A DNA stretch of 64,000 bases from contig CM022665.1 in assembly GCA_012295275.1 (NCBI GenBank), positions 13,171,476 through 13,235,475 of the forward strand, given 5' to 3'. The notes below the pieces were generated by a model. The model was not told where the DNA came from. It did not search any database and saw only the letters and a list, made by a program, of their open reading frames with translations. The DNA is from Chrysomallon squamiferum (Eukaryota; Mollusca; Gastropoda; Neomphalida; Peltospiridae). This document shows positions 25,142 through 46,286 of the stretch, piece after piece. The translations under genes were made by a program, and so were the position numbers. The first letter of the stretch is position 1; every line of letters begins with the position of its first letter.

Positions 25142-28100
25142 ACTACTACTGCTACTGCTACCTGCATTAGAATACTGGACTTCGTCACAGCTGTACCCTG
25201 TCAGACCCCACGGACACAGACAGGAACAGTCGGGTCCGACCACACCCTCATTGTTACACTGGATGGAGTTAGTACAGTGAGCTGTGCAAAAAAAAACATG
25301 CACATAATCGAAGGAATAAATGAATATAGAAAGAAGGAATGGAAAAAAAAAAATTAATTAAAAATTAAAATCGAGAACAGTCTGCAGTGAATGTGTTGGT
25401 TTAAAGAGATCATAGATCATTATTACTATTGCCTATCGCACGAAATGTATTCTTTATGTATTGTTATTTTCTATCACACGTGTATACGTTATGTGTTATT
25501 AGTATTTTCTGTCACACTCGTATATACATTATGTATTATTACTGTTCTATCACAAACATTTATACGTTATGTATTACAATCTATCACTTGTTATGTATAT
25601 ATTGACTTTATAATGATGATATAAGAGGAAACACTACAACTGCTCCTTATGCTATTGTTATAGATTAATAAGAAGATACCCTTTTAAGTACCTTCATTAA
25701 CGAAAAAGTTTGAAAAGGTCTTTCACTTATTTTTACTTATTTGTTTAACGTAATAAATAAATACATAGATGATTGGAAATAAAAATTAATATAGTGTACT
25801 AAAAGTACAAAATATTAATATATTTTCTTTTCTTTTATTATCATTATTATTATTATTATTACCGATAAAAACATTTATTTTTTAATATTACAATTATTTT
25901 TGCATATTTCTGTTGTAATTCATAATACATTTATTTTGACCAACCTATACACATATTTATTTTCATACATCTATTTCTGCGTATGTAAATTGAAATGCTT
26001 CTAATTATCGTCGAACCTCAGTTTAGGTTTTCAGTACTATCCATAACGTGAATTTAATTGCTGTAATAACGAATCTTACCACTGCACTGGTAAAGATCAT
26101 TGGCAGTTTTGACATCTATAAAACTAAGACCATTTCTCTGACCCATGAATCCAATGAGATCGTAGTTGTTTGGCGTGATTGTAGGGGAATGGCCATCTTT
26201 ACTGTAATACTGAAATACAGACAGACAAAACTTCTTTTGTTAGAGACATTTTTACATCCTTAGAATAGTCTAAAATAGAAACATGTTTTGGTCTAAATGT
26301 GTGTGTATTTACGCCAGAAGAGCATTTTTCTATAATACAATTTAAGCTGTGATTTTTTTTTTTTTTTTTAATATAATCCTCTGGTTGTTTATTTTGAATA
26401 ATAATTCACTGTACATTGAAAAATATATTGACATGGTTAATAAAGATATAATTAAGTAAACTGTACGATTTTTAAATGTTCGTTTATACAACACAGAACA
26501 TTACAGAGAGGGAACCTGCTGCCAGTACACTCGTTTTCGACTAGCAGCAAAGGGATCCTTTATTTCCATTTTCCCGGAGAAGATGGCTTTTAATAAACCA
26601 GTGTTAGAACACTTTCTGGAACTAGAATTAACCTTGAGGTCGCACTAAGGATTCTGCGATTCATCACGTTTCAGTGTTTCTCTCTAGCCACAAATAAATA
26701 TACTGAGCGAGAGAAAGAGGAAAAGAGAGAGAGAAAAAAAAGAAGATAACAACGACGACAAAGTAAAGGAAAAAAAAAAAAGAAAAACGAAAAAAACAAA
26801 CATAATGAATAAAAAAGAAAACGAAGAAGAAAAAGAAGAAAAAAAGAAAGAAAACAAAAGAGAAGGGGAAAAAACTAATGAAAAACAAGAAAAAAGAAGA
26901 AGAAGAAGAAGAAACGAAAAAGAAACAAACTTACCAATGATCCGTAATGCATAATTGACCCGACATCATACGGTTCATTGGTGATTATGTCCGACCATCC
27001 GTATTTGAGAAAGTTGTAGTGGAAATCTGGTTTCACATTTTCTGGGTGCACTGTCACATGTTCGTCTCGGTCAGGCCGGGATTGCTCGTGATAGAAACCC
27101 AAAATGTGACCGATCTCGTGAGAAACAGAGCCTTTCTGCGAGAATAAATAAATAAACAGACGAAAAACCTGGATACAAATATGTTTGCTTTAATAAGTAG
27201 CTTATTCATAATTTGTTAAATAACTAAATAAATAAATAATAATAATACATATTTTGAATTTGTGAGTGACTGAGAACTATTAGAATTTATATTTGATAAA
27301 AAGGTTTTCCTCGTCTGCGATTGAATATAAGGTTATAATTTGTTAATGAATAATATAAGTATTAGTAATTTGCAATCGAATAATAAATATCCTATGAATG
27401 ACTTAAAACAATTTTAACTGGGGACAGAGTAATACGTATTCGTAATTAGTAACTGAATAATAAGAATTAGTTATTATTATTTAAAATAAAGAATTTTTTA
27501 TAATCCTAAATATTTGTTCCATTTAATCATCTTCACTCAGATAATATGTGTTGGTAATAACATGATTTTTTTAAAGTAAATTCTTGAATCATATTACTAA
27601 AGTTATTAGCTTTATTGTTTGTTACTAAATCGTTATACAGGTACTATTATATCTGTTGGTTAGGCTTGAATAAATGAAAATTATTAACTTTCAAACAATT
27701 TATTTTTATTTTTTAAAGTACATATATAATAATAATAATAAAATAATGAAAAAAATGAAAGTATGGATGAATGAATAAATAACGTTAATTATAAAAGTAG
27801 TAAAAAGGTTACTTGTTTATTGTTTTGACTATTGTGAAAGTATTTGACTGAGTGAATATCAAGACTACAGTTTATTTATGTAAATACTAAAACGTACATT
27901 ATTACATTTATCTCCTATTGATGTTTCTTGTAATCCACCTATTCTGCCTATTGAAGACTGGCATCTGTGAAAATAATAATAATAATAGTAGTAATTATGA
28001 TGATGATGATGAAGATAAATAAATAAATTAATTAATTAAAAATATTTCCGATAAAGATTTTTAATAAATGATACAACGTACCCGTGACCTCTATAGAATC

Positions 28101-29573
28101 GTACCCTGCTATCATGACCCAGTTCTGACGACACACTGGGTGAGTATTCCCTGAACTGAATACATGACAGTTCTTGCCAGTGATTCATTGCTTCATAAAT
28201 AGTACTTCGAAAATGGTAAGCTGCAATACAACAACGCTGTCTTTTACAGCTACTACTACCACCACAACAACAACAGCAACACATAAAATCAACTAACACT
28301 ATTCCTACCATTTGTACAACCAGTGCGGCTGCAGCTGCACTACTATATTACTAATGCAATTACTATTACTACTTCTACAACTGTAATATGTCTACCACTA
28401 CCACTGATGCTATAAATTTGTGAATATATAATGAAATTCATTTCATCTCGCAACAGTAATTTTCCGAAATTCGATTTTACTTCTGCTAATTTGAAATCGG
28501 CAGTTTCACCGTTGATATTATTTTACGATTACATTCATCAGAAACAATCATCATTATTTTATCAACAAAAGTATCACTAATTTCTTCAGATACTATTTTG
28601 TCGTTATACATTAACTGAATCTAGAATCTACTTACGTAGGTTGGGATCGAACTCATAGACCACGGTTTTGTGTGGCCACAAATACCTATCATCTGTGACA
28701 GCTTTTCTCTTGAACCTAGAGCTACCAGGTTCTTGGTGGTACGACCCATTGATGATACGACTTAGTTGTTCTGGCGTCAGTTTTATGTCTGATTCGAAAG
28801 AACCCTCCACCCCTATTTCTTCAGGTGGAACATTCCGATGAGACACTCGCTTTCCACTTTGTAACCGTAGAATCCGTGTATCCAGACATTTTCCATTCTG
28901 AAAAAAAAAAAAAAAAAATAAAATAAAAAAATAATAATATATATATATGAACGTGTGTTTGCGCGTGCGTGCTTAACTGCTACTAGTTCTACTCTTCCTT
29001 TTTTAACTCCCCCTTCTCTTTTTCCTCTTATTGCTACTAGTAGTAGTCCTGCACTGCTATTTTTATTGTTTACATACGTAAATGTGAATCAGACTTGAAA
29101 AAAAAAAAAAAAAACAACAACACAACACAACTATAGATATAAACATAACTAAAATAAACTGAATTAAGAAATAAATCACAATTTCTATCAGTCCAGTTAA
29201 CTGTATTTATATCTGTCAGTATTTGTCAGTCTACTTCTCTGTCAGTCTGTCTGTCTGTCTATGTATCTATCCATCCATCTATACATTCTGTTTGATAAAT
29301 CCATCTGCCTAGTTATCTGTCTACTTACCTGCCTACCTATCTATCCGCCTACCTTACTTTTAATATTTACAACATCATCATTATATGTACCACCTACATA
29401 AGTACCCCCCCCCACACACACACACATAAACGCGTAAGCACACTAACAGACACGCAAAATAAATACCCGCACACGCATTTAAATTTTTTGAAAATTACCT
29501 TTACTGGTCTAGCTAAACAGGCGAATAAGTAACTGAAAAGAAGAACTAAACAACACAGGTATGAAGTTTCCAT
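23444..29573 (-). CDS. Secreted astacin zinc metalloprotease with EGF and CUB domains (BP10/SpAN-like architecture)
   Basis: Endopeptidase of family M12A, predicted secreted. Ten exons, in transcript order: 29499-29573, 28636-28897, 28082-28220, 27898-27964, 26935-27135, 26080-26209, 25162-25281, 24850-24947, 24300-24424, 23444-23591. All phases agree and give 454 aa. Residues 1-21 form a hydrophobic signal peptide (Met at 29573). A propeptide follows with FESD (59-62), the counterpart of the astacin FxGD aspartate switch, and a furin-type site RFKR at 86-89. The catalytic domain spans about 90-290, with HEIGHILGFYHEQSRPD starting at H187 (Zn ligands H187, H191, H197; catalytic E188) and Met-turn SIMHY (241-245). 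A six-Cys EGF-like module covers about 290-324. One CUB domain (CGG...SPGYPNSY...) runs about 333-445. The architecture matches echinoderm BP10/SpAN-type hatching and patterning proteases, but the substrate cannot be inferred. Tail-to-tail with TDRD9. Confidence 0.93.
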
Positions 29574-29973
29574 GACACGAGAGTTACTGAAAAGTTCATC
29601 AGTCGTTGAAAAACAAACTACAACAAGGAAAACTTGGAGTAACCCGTGTCTGTTAAATACCAGTCTGAGTCTACAGTCGAGTAATCCCTTACTCTCGACT
29701 TAGATCGAGTTTAGCAGGCTTACATGGGTCTTTAATGCATTTAACTTCTTTATTCTTTTGGTCTTTTTTTTCTTTTAATTTCTTTTTTTTAAATTTAAAA
29801 AAAAAAAAAAAAAAATGTTTTTAATCGTTTTATATCACGTTTTGTGGTTTCCTGATTTTTGTTTTTAATATATTATGGTTCTGTATTCTTTTCTGGGCTT
29901 TAATATCTCCATGACAAAGATGTTAGTACTGTCATTGTAATAATAATAATAATAATAGTAGTAGTAGTAGTAA

Positions 29974-30005
<32 letters not shown>

Positions 30006-30960
30006 CATAATTATTATTATTGTTGTTGTTGTTGCTGTACTGTGTGGTATTTTATTGCACTAGCATTACACATTCTGTTGTCCTATTTCATTTCATCACA
30101 CTATTATTATTTTGTATTCTATCGTACTGTATCGTATGATATATTCTTATTTTGTAGTATACTATTTTATGTTATACGTTGTTTAATTGTTTTGGGTTAT
30201 GCTGCGTCATATATCATATTGCATCATATCATGTCTTAGGCAGTCTAATTAAAAGATCAGTGTTTTTTTATCTCTTAGAAGTTATATAAAGATTCATTTT
30301 GTCATTATACACTGACACAAACACACATAAACAATAAGAGAGACAGACACACAGAAAGCGAGAGCGAGAGAGCATTGTTTTGGTTCTTCTTTATTTTATT
30401 ATTTTTTAAATAATTGTCTTTATTCATTCCAAAATATACAAATATAGATTCATCGACATAAACTGTCTGTTCTAAAATTCACACGACCACATAGAAAATA
30501 ACAACTAATGTGTTCCGAAAACAAAGACTAGTTATGTGTTTTGAAAATTTTCGAAGAACTGTTACAAAACGTCTGCACACAGTAACGGTGGACAGGTCGC
30601 CGTGTTTGAACCTGTCACTGACGAGGAAAAGTCAACGAAGATCATAAAACTTTGCCCTTTAGCGTGTACATGTCAGATTAGAGCGAGCAACGCTTATATG
30701 GAACAAGTCACGTTTTGCCGGAAGTCTGTTGCGAGATTTAAGAACCTTAGCACTCGGAAGTGGTCGAGTGTACGAGATGCAGCTGATCTGATTTGCAACC
30801 ACGATTATCCGGACTTTGCATACATATCTGGCATTATTTCTGTCTTACAAGACACGTTTCTTTTTATTTCATTCCTTATCTGAATATAGATTCAAATATA
30901 ATTATTGCAGAAGTTTGTAATTTGTTTAGTCTCAAATACAAGTTTATGTCTACACGTATA

Positions 30961-30964
<4 letters not shown>
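29574..30964. other. Intergenic spacer upstream of the astacin gene
   Basis: Contains a poly-A/T run (about 29798-29815), trinucleotide runs of AAT/TAG type (29938-30004) and otherwise unremarkable AT-rich DNA. A less AT-rich stretch at 30575-30883 is open on the + strand for about 90 codons without a good ATG. Its residues match nothing I recognise and there is no convincing splice context, so I do not call it a gene. Confidence 0.4.
29653..29659 (-). promoter_or_regulatory. Candidate TATA-like box of the astacin gene
   Basis: On the minus strand TATTTAA lies 80 bp upstream of the ATG, compatible with a short 5' UTR starting about 30 bp further down. An imperfect inverted repeat (AGTCGAG...CTCGACT, about 29675-29701) sits immediately upstream. 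Inferred from position and sequence only. Confidence 0.3.

Positions 30965-31039
<75 letters not shown>
30965..31039. repeat. (TC)n microsatellite, 75 bp
   Basis: Uninterrupted TC run. It is joined on its right to a roughly 75-bp single-copy-looking segment that recurs, inverted, beside the (AG)n run at 49029-49082. Confidence 0.95.
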
Positions 31040-31045
<6 letters not shown>

Positions 31046-31118
31046 CTTAAACCTCTTTTTATGGTTAATTCTTTATAATACTGTTTTTTACAAAACACCT
31101 AAGAATCATAACTAACTA
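31040..31118 (-). repeat. Microsatellite-linked dispersed repeat, copy 1
   Basis: Read on the minus strand: gttatgattcttaggtgttt, then tgtaaaaaacagtattataa, agaattaaccataaaaagag and gtttaagaaaaaaagagaga. It matches 48939-49030 on the plus strand almost base for base. In both copies the repeat runs directly into a long (GA)n. Confidence 0.85.
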
Positions 31119-31260
31119 TATATTTATATATATCTTTTCTTTCATACTATGCCCTACCCATCGGTTTCTGTTTTAGGTGAATAACAAGGGATATGCCGTA
31201 TGCATCTTTCTCTAGAGAGGCACTGGCTGGAATAAATAGTAAATCCAGGTGAGCAATAGG

Positions 31261-31521
31261 CAGGACTGGCCCTACGTTTTTTTTTTTTAGCACCCCAGAC
31301 ATTTTAATATCGACACCCTTTTTCACAGTTTGATTCCATAACATTAAGAATTAATAAGATTCACAACAATTTGACTCCACTCAAGGAATTTTACATTTTA
31401 TTAATTACTTTAAGATCTTTCCCTTTGTATTTGGACGATCTCAAATACACGAGGTGGCTCCTTGTATCATGTAGCGCCCAGGGACAACTGTCCTACTTGC
31501 CAGTACCTTCAGCCGGTCCTG
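31261..31521. mobile_element. Possible small inverted-repeat element
   Basis: Begins CAGGACTGG and ends CCGGTCCTG, a 9-bp inverted terminal match with one mismatch over 261 bp. The sequence just outside the right end (gtaatcgga) resembles that beyond the right end of the candidate at 43040-43286 (ggtaatcaga). The two may belong to one old family. No target duplication is visible. Confidence 0.3.
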
Positions 31522-31927
31522 GTAATCGGAAACTTCTCTTTACAAATATGGCCTTTATGCTGTTCGATTTTGCTGACAAAAAAAAAAAAAAAAACTAGTT
31601 AAATATCACGTGGATAAAGTTGATATGTTAAAATTGTAATATTTATTTATTTGATTAATTTTAGATTTAACAGTATATTTATTAAGTTATCATCATATAA
31701 GTATTAATTAATTATAAATTTAATGTCTATTTTATTCTGGTTTGTTCGTACGACATAATAGCATTACAAAAATAACATGAATTTTATAACAGTTTGCTAC
31801 ATTATCATAAATGCTTGTCTTAACTAAAAAAAAATATATATATATATATATATTCTTATTTTATTTTATTTTTGATTTGATTTGATTTATTTTTTTGATT
31901 TATTAAAATGTTAGTGATTTTTTACGT

Positions 31928-32092
31928 GTCATTCTTTCTAACACTGCGCAGCTGCTTTCGAACAGCCGCAGCGAATTAATGAAAACGTATTTTATTTTAA
32001 CAGTTGTGAAGGAGACCACAACTTACCATGACTGTTATCTTTTCAGGAGCCAAGCACGCGATTTCTTTGTCTCAGACGCGAAATGTAATTAT
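31928..32092 (-). pseudogene. Broken duplicate of the last exon's 5' end of the LRRC74-like gene
   Basis: 165 bp that align collinearly with 33081-33262, which holds the first 52 bp of that gene's last exon plus about 130 bp of the preceding intron, in the same orientation 1,153 bp away. The copy lacks 17 bp (agagacctgcaatagtg in the original), exactly the stretch carrying the 3' splice site CAG. It also lacks the rest of the exon, so it cannot be spliced in. It lies beyond the stop codon of the functional gene. Confidence 0.85.
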
Positions 32093-32663
32093 GTTTATTT
32101 TACAGTTTGTTTTGTAGTCAGTTGTACGTTTCTTTTCTTTTTCATCTTTTTTGCTAGTCTTTCATTTTGGTTTTTGTGTTGTATGCCTGTGTAATAATTT
32201 TTTATTTGCGTTACGTCTTGTTATTTTTGTGTTTGTTGTTCAGATGTTAAAGCTGAAAACTTGAACATGATCAGTAAACCATATCCGAATATCATAATTT
32301 TTTTTTTTTAATGTTAATGTCTTATTTTTGTTTTTTAAATTAAAACGGAACTAAGTGCTTAGTGACTTGGAGAAGTCATTTAACTAATTTTTATACTCCT
32401 TTACAGTAAATAATACAAAATATTTTAGAATAATAATAAGTAGAAAAAGAAAAACAACAAAAAAGCTATAATAATAAAATAAGTAGTAGTAGTAGTAGTA
32501 GTAGTAATGGTAGTAGTAGTAGTGGTAGTAGCAGTAGTAGTTGTAGTAATATTAGAAGAAGAAGAAAAAGAACAACAGCAGCAGCAGCAACACGACTGTA
32601 ATAACAATGAAAATAAAGGTTTCAAATATTGAAAAATCATACACTACATCAGTAGTAACAGTT
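32093..32663. other. 3' flank of the LRRC74-like gene
   Basis: AT-rich sequence ending in a mixed TAG/TGG/GAA trinucleotide tract (32484-32592) just beyond the stop codon. The 3' UTR of the minus-strand gene must begin here. No unambiguous poly(A) site was chosen. Confidence 0.4.
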
Positions 32664-42486
<9,823 letters not shown>

Positions 42487-42510
42487 CCCTTAATTATAGT
42501 AATAGGTACA
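42487..42510 (-). other. 5' UTR part of the first coding exon of the LRRC74-like gene
   Basis: Minus-strand GTTTTGCAG ends at 42511, just before this stretch, and the ATG follows 24 bases later (GGGATGC). This suggests a noncoding first exon further upstream, joined by an intron in the 5' UTR. The upstream donor was not identified. Confidence 0.5.
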
Positions 42511-45025
42511 CTGCAAAACAAAATGTTAAATGATAGGTGACGTGAATTTTAAATTTAAATTAGAAAACTTCACTGCTATAAAAAGTTAAAATGTGCGTAT
42601 ATTTTATTAATTTGTATCACAGATATAATTTAACTTCTTGTTTCCAAAAACATCTAACAATGTTAGAATATAGTCAGCTGTTACGGACATACTTGCACGC
42701 ATGCACATACATACATATATATACATACATACATACGTGTTTGTGTGTGTGTGTGTGTGTGTGTGAATATATATATATATTCGTAGTTTATTCTTTATTT
42801 ATAATGGAAAGAGAGAGAAGAAAAATGAAACTGAAAGATGTTGAATATGTAAATAACATTTACTACAGACTTTAATTCATCGGCTGTCTTATTATAACTC
42901 TAATATGAATATAATACTGTAATAAAGATATACTTACAACAGTTAATGGCTGCTGACAGAAACCACAAACTGTTCCTGAAGTTGTAATATTATGACTGGT
43001 CGTGTTACTTTGTTTATTCTCAATCCTCTCCACCTACCACAGGGCCGGAGCTGGCGTTTCAAAAGGTGGGGTAAGTATTTTATAGTTAATTTAAAAAAAA
43101 AATTCTTTGAAGTTAATTAAACATCACAAAATTATCAGTGAAAACAATTTTATATGCAAACGTTAATTTAGTATCGGTTATGGCGTTATTCATAAACATT
43201 CATTTCTTTATTTCTTAAAGGTAAAGCGGCATTTGTTGAAATGGTGGCGCCCTCTCAGTCGCTGATTTTACCTGTGAGAGGCCCTGGGTAATCAGATCTA
43301 AAATATTAATGAGGTTGTTTTAATTAACTTTCAGTGTTTGGGTAGGTTGGTCTTCTGATTCTGACATTATAAATTAATGAAACCTGATATTAAAAGTCAA
43401 CACGCGACTGACGTTACTAATGAGAAAAACAAAGAACAACAATCATTTTACTGAGATGGTGTCTAGTTTTGTTGTTTTGTTTTTATCCGGGTTGTTTCCT
43501 TTTTATTACTTTTGGCTTTTGGGGGGTACTGGTAGAGATAATTATTTTATTATATTTTATTAATTAATTAATTTATTTACTTATGTTTCAAAAAATAAAA
43601 TACAGACGCTATAAATAAAATTAGAAGATGATAAATTCTTTAAAATAACAATTGTGTAAGTATATTTTGATGTGTACTTTGTGTGTATAATAAAAACTAC
43701 AGCATATAATTAATTACCTGTTTGTTGTTGTTTTGGTTATACTACTACTACTACTACTACTACTACTAATAATAATAATAATAATTTCAAAATTACAGCA
43801 GCAGCAACAGCAACAACAACAACATCAACAAAAAAACACAACAATCAACATCATTATAATTATCATCAACATAATCATAATAGTAATATTTTCTCAGGTT
43901 TCAGGAATGCAAATTGGCAGAATGTTACATCCCGTCATAATCAAATCACAGTCTCTGTTTCATTTCTTTATTTTTGCTGAAATTACTTCTTTTTTTTTCA
44001 ACACGTACTTTATATTAGATATTATAAAATAAATAAATAAATAAATAATACAACCCACTAATGTTCGTCTCTAATTTTCATTAAAAAATATATCTTTTAG
44101 AGTATATCGTTCCTTTTTTTTTTTTACTTTTATGTTAACAATTCATGGAAACTTTCATTTTAATCCTGAATAAGAATTCACACGTGATTATATTATTAGA
44201 AAGTGATTCAAGGATGCCTGCAATGCGACTAATTTTAATAATGTTTCGTGCTGTGAGAAAAACGAAAAAGTAAAAGAATTAAAGAAAAATAACAAAATAC
44301 ACAGATGTTTTATCAAAACTTTTTTCAGTTAACAGATTGCTTTGTTTTTGTGACATGTCGAAAGCAAACAAATTAACAACAACAACAACAACAATAACAA
44401 CAACTATTACTACTACTATTATTATTATTATGTTACAGCAGCACATTTTTAACTTTAAGGAAGTGTTTGAAAGATATTTATTAGTACTGCTACACTTATA
44501 TCAAAAAGAAATAAAAAACCCACCAAAATCTTTATAATAATTATTTGTCCTCATCAAATATTTTGTCATTATACATTTTTTCCTTCGTTTTTTTTTTTTA
44601 TTTAAAAAAAAAAAAGAAGATAAATAGAATTAAATTAAAAAAAATTAAAAATAGAAGAATGAAGAAAACAAACAAACCAAATATATATTTTTCACCCAGC
44701 TGATTCTAATCGTACAGGTGTTGCTTTTATGACATTATTCTCATCGTGGATGTTTTAAATCTTTACTTCTGGTGTTTCTTAATACTATTAAATTAAAATG
44801 TCGTAAATATTCATCACTTGACACTGAGAGAATGAAGACAACGTGAAACAGCGAATTAACTGTTATTTCAATACTACAACATTAATCAGTTCGATTACTC
44901 ACAAGATAATCCTTTTGATTACTAAAAGGTTAATCAGTTTGGTGACACAAACCATGTCAGAGATGACTCAAAGGTTCGATTAAATATCACCCGTTTCCTT
45001 GTTAATTGTACGTCATTCTTTACAG
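42511..45025. other. Divergent intergenic region between the LRRC74-like gene and the 184-aa ORF
   Basis: Head-to-head arrangement, so promoters for both sides should lie here, together with the noncoding first exon of the left gene. It holds a TG/TA microsatellite (42738-42780), the candidate element at 43040-43286, and trinucleotide tracts (ACT/AAT/CAG at 43739-43830). I cannot identify specific promoter elements. Confidence 0.4.
43040..43286. mobile_element. Candidate small element with CAGGGCC/GGCCCTG ends
   Basis: Starts CAGGGCCGG and ends GGCCCTG, a perfect 7-bp inverted match over 247 bp. It contains tggtggcgccctctcagtcg near the right end. CAGGGCCGG is a common start for non-autonomous DNA elements, but I see no target duplication, so this is tentative. 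Confidence 0.35.
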
Positions 45026-45064
45026 TTATTAGAAACTTGGAGAAACAGGGTGTTCAGAACTGCA

Positions 45065-45619
45065 ATGTCTTACAATGATTCCAACAGAGCTTACAATGAT
45101 TTGGACTGTCCGAATTCAAGCAGTGTTTATGAATCAGATTATTTTAATATGTCGTTGATGGAAGCGATTTGCAGTTTGGACGGAAGCCAGGATAATATTA
45201 CTAATTTAGATAAATGTTTATCTTGTACAGACAACAATCGAACCGAAAACGCCAATAAGAAGAATCGACCTAACGGACTGTGTGAATTTGAATCTTCTAA
45301 TTTGCTAGACACGGCGTTTATGCTCGAAGGAAGTTCATTCGTTCACGCGACGGAGGAAAATTCATACAGAACGGCAGCTCAATCTGATGAGAGTATTTGT
45401 CGTCAAAGATTAGACTGCATCAGACGTAGCCGCAGTTACGAAACAAAATCTTTTGTGGGATCTTTTCAAACACGGGAAAGCGACGATCTGCTGGATGTAT
45501 ATGCGAGATTTGACGATGTTGTAAACAATACGTCAAAAAGACGTGGTTTTCCTTTTAATCGAAATGCTGATAAGAAAGTGTGTAGCTGGTACGTAATCAA
45601 AGAAGAGAGACACGTTTGA
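45065..45619 (+). CDS. Unrecognised 184-aa acidic, Ser/Asn-rich protein
   Basis: Intact ORF from ATG 45065 (context GCAATGT) to TGA 45619. The upstream frame has no other ATG. It is unusual for this AT-rich region to stay open this long, and codon content looks coding. A plausible splice acceptor (tctttacag) ends at 45025, so a 5' noncoding exon may exist. A poly(A) signal AATAAA sits at 45695-45700, 76 bp after the stop. The sequence has Ser/Asn/Asp-rich N-terminal half (NSSSVYESDYFNMS), a central Arg patch (RRSRSYETKSF) and a C-terminal KKVCSWYVIKEERHV. No signal peptide, membrane segment or known domain is visible. It could be a lineage-restricted gene. Confidence 0.55.
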   Translation: MSYNDSNRAYNDLDCPNSSSVYESDYFNMSLMEAICSLDGSQDNITNLDKCLSCTDNNRTENANKKNRPNGLCEFESSNLLDTAFMLEGSSFVHATEENSYRTAAQSDESICRQRLDCIRRSRSYETKSFVGSFQTRESDDLLDVYARFDDVVNNTSKRRGFPFNRNADKKVCSWYVIKEERHV

Positions 45620-45694
45620 AACAGAAAACTCTGAAACCCATGACATTACTAAACATTTAGTGCTACAAATTTGTATGTGATACATAACATTTAT

Positions 45695-45700
45695 AATAAA
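45695..45700 (+). terminator. Poly(A) signal after the 184-aa ORF
   Basis: AATAAA 76 bp after the stop codon, followed within about 30 bp by a T-rich stretch (gttctttttttgatatttt). Confidence 0.5.
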
Positions 45701-46286
45701 ATATGTTAATTTTTTAACTCATTGTTCTTTTTTTGATATTTTGGACAAAATTCCGAAAACAATTTCGTATCTGAATTTACGATCCACGTCTTGAAGAATT
45801 TTTTTATTTGTTTTTTATTTTTTTATTTTTTGTTTTATTATTTTATTATTATTATTTTTTTTTTTAACGTTATTTTCATATACAAACTATATACATTCGC
45901 TTGTCCATTTAACGGACCCCTATTTGCCGGCTTTCGAAAAATTCGGGCAAAATCTGGGAAATGTACAAATATTCTTGAATCAACCGAAATTCGGACCCGT
46001 TCGGGAGTTAGCGAAGCGTCCGAAAGTTGTCTTCTCGGGCCCTCTAGTCTGTTTGTTTAAAATTTCATTTAGTGAAAATTTAGTAAAAATACTTGAGAAA
46101 CTATTCATAAAAATGCACAGATAAATTTAGCCGTTTTCTTTAGCCATTTACTATTAAGTCTAGCCAGTTTTTAGCCATTTTCAAAGCTAGTTCTCGCCGA
46201 TTTCTGTATGAGCCATCTGGCAACACTGCCTCCCACTTACCTAGTGTTGTACTCGCACTTGCAGTGACATGTAGTTAGTTTTGTTT

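Noticed and set aside
30575-30883. 90-codon open frame on the + strand.
   Set aside because: Starts without a proper ATG, no flanking splice or poly(A) support, residues unrecognised; kept only as a note in the spacer entry.
46219-46230. ctggcaacactg as the right end of a second transposon beside the hAT remnant.
   Set aside because: No matching CAGTGTTGCCAG start was found upstream.
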